Below, in pieces: positions 10,424-19,439 of a stretch of DNA of 64,000 nt. The translations under genes were made by a program, and so were the position numbers. The notes beneath the pieces are model-generated. The model was not told where the DNA came from, ran no database searches, and worked only from the letters and a program-made list of their open reading frames with translations. Source of the DNA: Hormiphora californensis (taxonomy: Eukaryota > Ctenophora > Tentaculata > Cydippida > Pleurobrachiidae); assembly GCA_020137815.1 (NCBI GenBank), contig CM035353.1:2496982-2560981 (forward strand), written 5' to 3'. Every line of letters begins with the position of its first letter. The first letter of the stretch is position 1.

Positions 10424-10696
10424 AAAAGTAGGTCGGAACGATGCCGTGGTGCTGATCTCCTATTACGAATGGCGTTCAGCGACGGTCCATTTTTGGTACA
10501 GATTTCTCTGTAGCATAGCTCGAGCGCCACCCCAAGCAGGAAACCTTATTAGTTAGATATGCACCGTCTTTGCGAAACTCTCGAAAGAGCCTCTACCAAT
10601 CATATCTTGGCGGTCTAGGTAGCATTGCGCTAGTCCAGGCCCGAACCTGTGACCTAGCGCGTGGAAGGCGAGTGCACTGGCCACTACACCACCCTG
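10424..10696 (-). mobile_element. tRNA-derived SINE with 12-bp target-site duplication
   Basis: On the minus strand the tRNA-like head runs from 10696 to about 10630: A-box-like GGTGTAGTGGCCAGTG, CTCGCCTTCCACGCG (anticodon-stem region), and B-box GGTTCGGGCC. The body continues to 10424 and ends in a T run. CCACTTGGTTAA flanks the unit exactly at 10412-10423 and 10697-10708 and is read as a target-site duplication. It is a different family from the SINE head at 1245. Confidence 0.7.
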
Positions 10697-10879
10697 CCAC
10701 TTGGTTAACCTATCATAGTACATATTATGTGTGATTCCGCTCTACTGAATTGTGTACATAAAGACTATTGGCGAATAACAGTAGAAAATCAGTAATCACG
10801 TATTGGCACCGATTAGGTCAAATTATAGGTAACCGCCTTTCTAACTCTCTATCTCCGTCTATCTACCGCCTTGCTGTTG

Positions 10880-11215
10880 TTGTAGTAGTAGTTCTAGGGA
10901 GATTAGAGCCGAGGAGGGCCTAGAGTCCTCCTCGCCAGCTCCACTGATCCCCCCGGGTCGGACGTAAGTAGGTCGAGTGTTGTCCGAGTCGTCCCGAATA
11001 ACCTCATTCTCTCGCCAGAGGTTCGGGAGCAGTCCTGCATCCAATGTTGCAGGTCCTGTTGTTGTCCTGGACAGTGTGGACATTCCGGGCTCACGGCCTT
11101 ATCTATCCGGTGTTGGTAGGCTCGGAAACCATTATGGTGGCCCGATCGGAGACGAGCTATGAGTACCTGGTCCTTTCTCGTCCTTATGTCTTTGTCCGTG
11201 TCTTTATTATACCGT
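10880..11215 (-). pseudogene. 3' end of LINE ORF2 with CCHC motif
   Basis: The minus strand reads DQVLIARLRSGHHNGFRAYQ followed by CPHCPGQQQDLQHWMQDC, the CX2CX8-10HX4C motif found after RNase H in I/R1-type ORF2 proteins. It joins in sense and order to the RNase H end at 12045 once the intervening block is removed. Confidence 0.75.
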
Positions 11216-11839
11216 GTGCGGCAAAAAAAGGCCCCCCCCTAGACCACCATGATAGTTGCCGATGTGGTGGAGAGCTGTAACTTGGCAGGGTTGCTCCACT
11301 ATGTCTATCTTGATCCTGACAGAAAAATCAGAGCTCTAGCTCAAAATTCATTTTCATGAACGGAATGAACTTCTCCGTTCTTTCGATATGAGACCCCCTC
11401 ATCATTCAGAATTTTTTGCCCGTCTTTGGCTAACGATTATCTTTGTAATGAGACCAATTTGAGCATAATATGATTACCAGGAGAGACACAGTGGAGGGTT
11501 TTCCGACCGTCACTCCTGACATGTGATCCAGGCCCGGTCACGTGGTGAAAAGTGGGTTTGGGGTGCTGTTAACATGTCTCAATAACGGATTATTGCTCTC
11601 ATATCCCTTGAATATCCCTCCACAATGCTCTCAAGTCACTTTGTGATGCTGATTGATTGGGTTCATGTCACCAGTTCTTGTCAAAGTTCTCAAGCGGCCC
11701 GTGATACGAGATCATTTCATCAAGGAGGGGCCATCTTGTGTCACTAATCAGCCTATCATCTCACATTACACTAGCCAAGGGATCTGGGGTATTTAAATCT
11801 TCAAATGTTCATCAAAATCATTCCCAATCGTTACTTGCA

Positions 11840-12040
11840 ATGCATTTTACACCCGAACAGAGGAACTTCATCTGGCTCAAGAAGGAAACCAACACCCTCT
11901 ACCCCACCATCGAACAGGAGTTCTTTATCAAGTTTGGCCGCGATGCCCCATCCAAGAAATCCTGCAGAAAGATCCATCGGACAGTTTCAGACGAGGGCCA
12001 CTCCAAAAACAACAATCCTGGACGATCCGGAAGGAGGAAG
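11840..12040 (+). mobile_element. Mariner/Tc1-type transposase N-terminal fragment inside the LINE
   Basis: The plus-strand frame from ATG 11840 reads FTPEQRNFIWLKKE, then FFIKFGRDAPSKKSCRKIHR, then a PGRSGRRKS stretch. This is the helix-turn-helix / GRPR-like linker layout of the DNA-binding half of mariner-type transposases (DUF4817-like). The catalytic DDE half is absent, because the reading runs straight into LINE sequence at about 12040. The whole non-LINE block is about 11215-12040. It splits ORF2 between RNase H and the CCHC motif, so it inserted after the LINE and was then shortened. Confidence 0.6.
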
Positions 12041-12044
12041 TCTG

Positions 12045-13093
12045 CTACAGGTCCTGCTTCTTGTAGGTCTCTGCAGTCCGCTGGTGTTGTACCGGCTCGT
12101 CCTTTATCACCCGCCGTATGTGGGCCTTCACGGCTGCGAAGGATACTGGCCTCTCACCCTGATTCTCCGTTTCCAGGGTGGTTGCGTCCTTGGCTGCCTT
12201 ATCAGCTAGTTCGTTACCGGGAACATCCACATGGCTGGGGATCCACCGAATGGTAATGTCTGCTTTGCATCCACCCATACTGTGTAGTAGGGTTCTCAGG
12301 TCATCCGGTGTCCGGCTATTGTCGCTGTTGGGTTTGTACTTGCCATGCTGTCGCATAGCGATTTGCTATCGGTGCAAACCAGCACTCTCCAATACTGGGG
12401 GTGGGAGTGGAGCCAAGAGGACGCTGTCCTCATAGCTTCTAGCTCCTCCTCAAATGATGAGGTGTGCGGTCTTCCTCTAGTCTTGATGGTGTCAATGACG
12501 GTGGGGTTTTCTGGGGGTCCAGTGGTTGCCACCATACCACTGCCTCCGTTGGAAGTACCCTCCTCTGTGTATATCGTTACCTCTGCCTTGTGTTCACTGA
12601 TGGTCGACAGTGTGAGGGTTCTCAGGTCATCCGCGGGAAGGGTATTTTTTGTCACTCCGCCCGGTAGTGTTTGGTGGATGGTCAGTGTGTTTCCCTCCAT
12701 CCAGGGAGGGGGTGTGGAGTAGGAGAGCTCCTCTCTATTCTCGAATGTGGCTGGGAGATGGGATTGGAGGTCTTCAGATCTGGTCCGGAAGCTAGGCCGT
12801 ACTAGCCTGTGTGCTACCGTTCCCTCAACCGCTAGCCGGCGCGGGTGATCCTGTGGAGATCTGAGGGCCTTTTCGCTGGCCGTTAGCAGGAGCCTCTTGG
12901 ATTGTGTTGTGTAGCTTTGCACTCCTGCTTCTAGTCTTAGAGCTTCAAGGGGGGTGGATCTGTACTGGCCTGTGATTAGACGTAGAGCTTTGTTCTGTAG
13001 GGTTTCAAGGGTTTTTCTGTTTGTATCAGAAATCCACGGCTGCCAGGCGCTAGCGGAGTAGTCCAGTACACTTCGGATGTGCGTATTGTACAC
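12045..13093 (-). pseudogene. LINE ORF2 thumb and RNase H region, frameshifted
   Basis: 13093-12296 reads RT thumb (YNTHIRSVLDYSASAWQPW, ALRLITGQYRSTPLEALR) and then RNase H: TIYTEEGTSNGG (the first catalytic Asp appears as Glu), EEELEAMRTA and [11 protein letters not shown]. The frame then breaks. 12356-12045 continues with [19 protein letters not shown], the last RNase H motif. The altered first catalytic residue and the frameshift argue against activity. Its 3' continuation (RKDQVLIARLRSGHHNG ...) resumes beyond the inserted block, at about 11210. Confidence 0.8.
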
Positions 13094-13176
13094 CTTTAGC
13101 AGACTGTTCTTCTTCCATCCCCAGGTGGTGTTACTGAGGGCTGCTAGGATTCGACACTTGGAGTTGATCTTCTCCT

Positions 13177-14700
13177 TCAGTGACTTGACGTGAGGACCAA
13201 AGGTGAGCTATCCAGGATAACTCCCAAGAGTCTCGGTGTCGGGTCATAAGAAAGATTGATCTCCCCCGCTTGCAGAGAGGGTCTCCAGTGGGCTTCGTTA
13301 CTCGATGTTGTAAAGTAGGTGCTGACGCTCTTGTCACTCAGTATCATCTTATATTCCCTGCACCACTCCACTACTATGTCAACCGCCCTCTGGCAGCTAC
13401 GGGCGGCCTTCCCGAGTGTGGAGCCGATACCGGTGACTGTGACATCGTCAGCAAATAGTGAGTTGACGCTGTCCTCCGGGAGTCTCTCTGCAAGTGTGTT
13501 GATATAAAACAGAAATAGCAGTGGGGCCAACACTGACCCTTGTGGTAGTCCTTGTCTGAGGATTCGTATGGAGCTGTGGGAGTTATAATTGTAGTTAACT
13601 CTGGCAAGTCGATTGTTCAGGAAGCATCGTAGCCAGCGAATAAGGGGTTTGGGTACTCCCTTGTTGTACATGGTCAGGAGGAGCTTATCCCTCCAGACCT
13701 TGTCATAAGCCTTGGATAGGTCTAGTAGTGCCATTACTGTTCTGTTGGAGGGTTTGGATTGGAAGCCATCATCTATAGATTGGACCAGCCGGAGTACCTG
13801 GTCTTCACAGCATCGTCCTCTCCGGAACCCAGCCTGGAGGCGATGGAACCAGCCTCCAGTCTCTGCGAGGTGGTAGATTCTGTCCGCTATCATTCTCTCT
13901 GCTGTCTTCACCACACATGAAGTGAGGCTGATTGGCCTGTATGACGATAGGACCTTGGCTGGCTTGCCAGCCTTCAACAGGGGGATGATCGAGGCAGTCC
14001 TCCAAATCTGTGGCAGATTGTTGGAGTGCAGGGACTGGTTAAAGATGGCAAGGAGTTCTTCCAGGGCGTTGCTCCCCAGGGCTTTGATGAAAGCAGGTGT
14101 TATGTCATTTGGGCCCGGTGCGCCCTTCTTCTTGCTTTTCTTTATAGCTGTCTTTAGCTCCTTCATTGTAAAGGGGGAGCTAGCTGGAGCTTCTACTTCG
14201 TCTTCTCCAGTTGGTTCTTCCTCGAGGATCCGGTTGAGCTTCAGGTTGGTCTCTGTACGTTCTGGTCCTGTTATGTTCAGGGAACTAACACGGGCGTAAT
14301 GGGAAGCAAATATGTCGGCCTTTCTCTTATTGTTTGTGATGAGTCGGCCGTTGTGGAGCAGGGCTTCGTTTGGGTTGTTGGTGTCAGGGCATCCATTGAG
14401 GGAGCGCACGAGCCTCCATAGCTGGGGATCCTGCATCTCTGCTCCAGCAAGAGTTTCCTCCCACCGGTCCAGTTTTGCTTCGTCCATCAGGTTGGCGGCG
14501 TTGTGGCATGCCTCAATCCATTCTTCTCTGTGGTCTTTCACGTTCTCTCTTAGGGTGTTCCTTTTTGTCACGGCATCTCTTACTCTGGGGTTCATCGTGC
14601 CCTTTCCTGGTACTGTTTTCCCCACATGCTTTTCCGCAGCTTTGATCACTTTTTCCTGGAATCTTCTCACCCTTCTATGGATGTTTGGTTCCTCCTCCAA
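13177..14700 (-). CDS. Reverse transcriptase portion of the RNase H-bearing LINE
   Basis: A 507-residue open frame. The N-terminal third is the linker after the endonuclease domain (RNTLRENVKDHREEW...). The RT core has KAGKPAKVLSSYRPISLTS (finger), QAGFRRGRCCEDQVLRL, LLDLSKAYDKVW (first catalytic Asp), LRQGLPQGSVLAPLLF and SLFADDVTV (FADD catalytic pair). All core RT motifs are visible, so this part decayed late. It synthesises cDNA from the element's RNA at the nicked target. The frame breaks at 13177, and the downstream region continues in another frame from 13093. This is a fragment of a broken element and should not be counted as a host gene. Confidence 0.85.
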   Translation of the reverse strand: MEEEPNIHRRVRRFQEKVIKAAEKHVGKTVPGKGTMNPRVRDAVTKRNTLRENVKDHREEWIEACHNAANLMDEAKLDRWEETLAGAEMQDPQLWRLVRSLNGCPDTNNPNEALLHNGRLITNNKRKADIFASHYARVSSLNITGPERTETNLKLNRILEEEPTGEDEVEAPASSPFTMKELKTAIKKSKKKGAPGPNDITPAFIKALGSNALEELLAIFNQSLHSNNLPQIWRTASIIPLLKAGKPAKVLSSYRPISLTSCVVKTAERMIADRIYHLAETGGWFHRLQAGFRRGRCCEDQVLRLVQSIDDGFQSKPSNRTVMALLDLSKAYDKVWRDKLLLTMYNKGVPKPLIRWLRCFLNNRLARVNYNYNSHSSIRILRQGLPQGSVLAPLLFLFYINTLAERLPEDSVNSLFADDVTVTGIGSTLGKAARSCQRAVDIVVEWCREYKMILSDKSVSTYFTTSSNEAHWRPSLQAGEINLSYDPTPRLLGVILDSSPLVLTSSH

Positions 14701-14982
14701 GTCCAGGAAGTCGTTCTCTAGCTCGGCTGTGAAGCTGGAAAGGTCAACATTTGCTCTCCACTTGGGAGGTCGACTGATCTGTTGTTGTAAGGCGAGGTTG
14801 GATCTGATGTTGAATATGATGGGAAGGTGATCAGGTCTTGGTCGGGATGCCAGTCTGCTCTATCAGCCCATTTCTTCCCCACGAGTGTTACGTCGGGGGA
14901 GCTCTCAGTGCCGGTAGCAGGGTTCACCCTTGTTGGTCTCCCGTCGTTAAGCAGTGTCAATCCCTCCTCTACGATCAGGTCT

Positions 14983-15240
14983 CCAAACCTCTAAACCTCC
15001 ACCACACCTCCAAACCTCTAAACCTTCACCAAACCTCCAAACCTAAACGCAACCACAAGTCACAACTAACGCCGCCAAACACCCGCCAAACACCAAGAGA
15101 TCCGGAACAGCGGAAAGACCGAGACCCTCCGTCCACTAAGATGGAAAACGTGGACACTCGCCAGACACCGAGACTCAGATCGAACTCATCACCTGACACC
15201 GTTTCGGGGCTTTAATTCGGTACGGGTACACAAGTTACTA
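14983..15240 (+). repeat. C-rich AACCTCCAAACC short repeats
   Basis: Irregular repeats of ACCTCCAAACCTCTA lie between the truncated LINE and the Penelope fragment. 15240-15450 shows nothing recognised. Confidence 0.5.
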
Positions 15241-15452
15241 AGTCAGGCGCCCCGGAAATCTCGATAATATGAGACCACCGTTCGATCTATACACAGTTGC
15301 CTGGAATGAAAGTGTCGACTGGGGTCCCTCACTGCCTCCCCCTTTGACAGGTTTATGGCAGTAAGGGTACACCCATCGAAACACACACTCCACTGCGAGG
15401 GCGAGTCTAATAGATTCTTTCAGCTGCATAGTTGTATTAGCCATGTAGGTAA

Positions 15453-16251
15453 TCCTCCCTGAACCCCACCTTTCTGGATCCTTCTATCTACGTTCCCGTT
15501 CTCCACACCTACCTTGATTACCGCTCCCACTGCCCAACACAAACCAAAATCAACATTGTGAAGACAGAGGCAAGGAGAATCATCAACAGATGCTCCTCCC
15601 CCGACCGGGACATCCCTCATCTGGAGAAACTCAGGACCAACCTACTCAACTCCGGATACCCCAACAACCAGGTATCCCTCATAATAGCTGAGGAAATCAC
15701 CCAACCAAACCCCCCACACAACACCAACCTCCCCCCAACACCACCAATCCCCCGGCACAACCCACCCCGACCCTCAATTTGTGATGAAAGTACCATACAC
15801 CAATGAGGGGGCCCTCCGCATATACCGAAGAGCCATCAAAAAGTCCGAGCTAAGAGACACGCTCCCCAAATTGCAACTGCACATACCACCAACACGATAT
15901 ACCGTGTGACATCCAGCACGCTGTATACAGGGCAATCTGCAATTTCTGCCACCAAGTATATATCGGAGTAACCAACCGCCCCCTCAAAGCCAGACTTGAC
16001 GAGCACGAATCAGCAACAAGATTGGGTAATCTTGATTGCTCGACCTGGCCGAACATGCAAACATGGCCCACTTCCATCACCTAACAGGGAACAGGGGCAC
16101 CCGCGACTACGACAGTTTCTTCGATATGTACACCTTCGAGGTAGCAACAAGGGCACAGGACACCTTTGGGGCATACATCGCAGAGAGCCGCCGCATCACC
16201 GGAGAGCATCCTGGCCTCAACGAGCAGGAAAACAACGGTTTTATCTTTTGA
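15453..16251 (+). mobile_element. Penelope-like element fragment with GIY-YIG domain
   Basis: From 15453 one frame reads TYLDYRSHCPTQTKINIVKT, then EARRIINRCSS, DIPHLEKLRTNLLNSGYP: the RT-to-endonuclease linker typical of Penelope-like elements. After a proline-rich gap and a frameshift it reads YTNEGALRIYRRAIKKSEL. From 15908 another frame reads CDIQHAVYRAICNFCH and VYIGVTNRPLKARLDEH, the GIY-YIG signature with the following Arg and Glu/His region. The end (16036-16251) reads HFHHLTGNRG, AYIAESRRITGEHPGLNEQE in a third frame. RT is missing and at least two frameshifts are present, so it is a 5'-truncated dead copy. Confidence 0.8.
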
Positions 16252-16432
16252 GCCTCGGACTTAATAGTCAATGAGAGGAGAGAAGAGAAGATAGAAATGA
16301 GAGACTTTCAATAAAACTTTCCTCAGTATGCCAATCGTGGTTAATTTACTTTACCTTACCTTATATATTTTTTAGAGGGAGGATGAATAGAGAGCGGCAG
16401 GACCCCTTTTTTCGAGTCTCGGAGGAGAGAGA

Positions 16433-16433
16433 G

Positions 16434-16475
<42 letters not shown>
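16433..16475 (-). repeat. (GA)n microsatellite
   Basis: About 42 bp of GA on the plus strand (CT in the sense of the ORF1 gene next to it), followed by TTGG repeats. 16260-16430 holds no recognised feature. Confidence 0.9.
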
Positions 16476-16479
<4 letters not shown>

Positions 16480-16708
16480 GTTGGTTGGTTGGAAAATTTC
16501 AAGTTGGGCATAAATACAGAATACACAATGTCAAACATACATGTAAATATCTATGACCCAGTCCCGTGCGAAGAGATTCGAGTTAACAGTGGAAAACATG
16601 TGAAATGGGTAACAAAGAATCTCCACAAGCTTGTGGGACAGAGAATTTGAAGATATGAAGGGGATGAAAATGATCGTGAATATGGTTGAATGGTATGATG
16701 TGAAGAGT

Positions 16709-17722
16709 TCATACACACTCAATGACTCCCTTTCTCAACACATATTGTCTCGATGGGTTCTCAGCTCTCAGTTTCTGTAATGTCTCAAGAGTTCTACGTC
16801 TCTCTGCTCGCTCCTCTATCGTCCGATCAGGACCCAAAAACACCTTGCTAAACAACGGCGATTTTTTCAAGTCCTTAGCTTTCCTCAGTAGCACTAACAG
16901 ACTATCATGAGAAGCTAATTTGGCGATAACTGGCCGGGCTTTACCTTCAGTTCTTGTTCCAAGACGCCTGCATTCTGTAAAAGAGAATTTCTCTTGTAAC
17001 TCCTCCATGATTTCAGTCACTGCAGCATTAGGGCTCTCCTCGTCCTCAGCCTCCTCAAGGTTAAAGATAAGAAGATTCTTGTTCCTATCAGTATCTTCGA
17101 CAGCATCACGAACCGGAGAAACAGTCCTTTGTATCACAGCTTGTAACTTGGAGGGCGCAACTGCTGCAGCACAATTACTGGACACAACGGCTGACCAGGA
17201 TTTCATTTCACGTTGAACTGTTTCAGTCACTGCACGGGCTGTACTGATATCCTCATCCTGTAGCTGGATAATCTTCTTCTGAAGCTGGATCACCTCTTTT
17301 TGGCACTCACGCAGCTCCTTCTCCAGTCCACGCACAACGTCCGTGTCCTCTGTTTCCCCTTCCGCAGTACCACTAACCGCTCCTTCCTCTTCATCCTCCA
17401 GCTCACTGGAATCCTTGGCATTTATCTCGTCACGCTCCCTCTTAGCAGCATCAATCAGCACAGGCAAACATTTCTTGACTAATAGCTGAGACATGGTCGA
17501 TGTATAACCAAACAGAACGTTAGAAGTCGGATTCTTGATACCCTCATATTCTCCAACTCCGTAAATACGGTGACCACGCTCCAATTTGTAAACAATATCA
17601 TACTGGTGCAACACACTACCACCACATGCAGTTGACAAAACACCAGCCATTTCAAGAATCTCGTCAATAATGTCCTGGATAGACTCAGTCTCAGATTCCT
17701 CTGAGTCCGACATAACGGTCAC
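16709..17722 (-). CDS. LINE ORF1-type protein (coiled coil + L1ORF1-like RNA-binding domain)
   Basis: An intact 337-residue frame. Residues 1-110 are acidic and unfamiliar (MTVMSDSEESETESIQD...). About 130-180 are heptad-rich and predict a coiled coil (LEKELRECQKEVIQLQKKI). About 215-337 match the RRM plus C-terminal domain of L1-like ORF1 proteins used by several non-LTR clades: NLLIFNLEEAEDEE, CRRLGTRTEGKARPVIAKL, VFLGPDRTIEERAERR and the C-terminal YVLRKGVIECV. Such proteins trimerise and coat element RNA. No ORF2 follows on the minus strand below 16709; a Penelope relic lies there instead. It is therefore a truncated element, an orphan ORF1, or a captured copy. A (CT)n tract, in the sense direction, ends 28 bp before the ATG. 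Confidence 0.75.
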   Translation of the reverse strand: MTVMSDSEESETESIQDIIDEILEMAGVLSTACGGSVLHQYDIVYKLERGHRIYGVGEYEGIKNPTSNVLFGYTSTMSQLLVKKCLPVLIDAAKRERDEINAKDSSELEDEEEGAVSGTAEGETEDTDVVRGLEKELRECQKEVIQLQKKIIQLQDEDISTARAVTETVQREMKSWSAVVSSNCAAAVAPSKLQAVIQRTVSPVRDAVEDTDRNKNLLIFNLEEAEDEESPNAAVTEIMEELQEKFSFTECRRLGTRTEGKARPVIAKLASHDSLLVLLRKAKDLKKSPLFSKVFLGPDRTIEERAERRRTLETLQKLRAENPSRQYVLRKGVIECV

Positions 17723-17746
17723 TTTTCAGCACAGAGATAAGAGACA

Positions 17747-17864
<118 letters not shown>

Positions 17865-18529
17865 TGGAATGGTATGGCTGAATTGCTTACCCTGTACAGG
17901 ACCTGGGCGAGTGGGAGAAGACAAACAACCCCATCCAACCCCAACCATCCCGAAACTAGCCCCTCGCTGCCTCCCCCAAAAACCAGGAACCCCCACCCAA
18001 TTCTCCCTTATTAGGGAGAACAGAAAACAGCCCTGACCCCGGGAAAAAAAACGACCCTATACAGTATAGGATCGCATATTCGTGGTTTTTTGACACTGGG
18101 CCTATACTAGGGGAACAGAGCCCCTGAACCACCCCTCTCATCCCACCGAAAACTCTGCCAGGTCCTGGAGTGAGTGCATGGTCTTACCCTTTCCTGAGCA
18201 GGAACGTGCTCTGAAACATGTTTCCTAACAGCTAAAGAAGTAATAAGTAATAACGGGGGAAAAGATTAAAAACAACTAGACTAGCACCAAAACCAAATCA
18301 AGCTAAGCTCCAGTCCCCGGCCTGGACTAGAAAAGATGACCGGACACATCCGATATTTCTATCTCCACCATATTTTTTATCATCCATATGACTGGTACTG
18401 TCAGATGGAGAAGCGGATCATAACTTTTACATCACATCCCTTAAGCCATATAATATCCGATTCCGTCCGGAAATTTCCACTAGAAGTGAGATCTGGCATG
18501 ATTATTAAAATAAAGTTGTGTTCAGCAAA

Positions 18530-19367
18530 ATGACGGATGATTTGATGATACGAGTGGGGAAGTACCGCATCAACCATAATCCGACTGGGGCTGCATTGGG
18601 GGATATGCTTGGATTGATGGGTGACCTTAATCCAAGTGTGGCCGGGCCAATAAGTACCCTAGACAAGTTTCAGAGGTAAAAATAAAACTTTCCAACTCTT
18701 TCATTTTCTTCGATTTTCATCCACATTCCACCCTTTATCATTATCATCACTTTTATCACCACCATTTTATATAGGAGAGTGGATCAGACTATTACGCCAG
18801 TACCGATGACTACGTATGCTTTCTGCTCTATATGTCATGCATATTATGATATAGCGGAAGCGAAGGAAATGAGTGACTGTGCCATGTGCAATGCACCCTT
18901 TGAAATTGGGGATAATACATTTTTATATACTCATCCCCGGAACTACCTCCGGCCATTAATGGAAAAACACCACGATTCCATAGCAAAATACCAGCGCGAG
19001 CAGCTTACCGCAACATGCATGAAAGATGTTCATCAGGTAAAAAATTAACCATTTAAAAATACTAATATTATTTACTCATCATATCAATACATACAAACAG
19101 AGTGAAAAACACCTATTTTGCACAATCTTACGTTTCACCTAATAACGTAGTTATGGCCATAGTACTTGAAAGCAGCCCAAATATATATATATATATATAT
19201 ATCTATTAAGCCAAAAACTAATTGAAATTAGTTGGCGGGAAAGGTGACCCACTTACACCTTTTGCTACTGCCGGGTATCACCACGAACTCTCTCCTGTCC
19301 CTGTCTCTCTCTCTCGCTCTCTCTCATTCTCTCTCATTCTCTCTCGCTCTCTCTCTCTGTCTCTCTC

Positions 19368-19439
<72 letters not shown>

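Larger units (their letters stand above)
10830..14982 (-). mobile_element. Non-LTR retrotransposon with RNase H (I/Jockey-like), 5'-truncated
   Basis: Read on the minus strand from 14982: the C-terminal end of an endonuclease/exonuclease/phosphatase domain (LLNDGRPTRVNPATG, then DHLPI in another frame), a full RT domain, a thumb region, RNase H and a CCHC zinc motif near the 3' end. The 5' part of ORF2 and any ORF1 are missing; a different, C-rich sequence starts at about 14983. Frame changes near 14710, 13130 and 12320, plus an inserted block at about 11215-12040, show it is inactive. RNase H plus this RT type points to the I/R1/Jockey group; the exact clade needs a tree. Confidence 0.85.
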
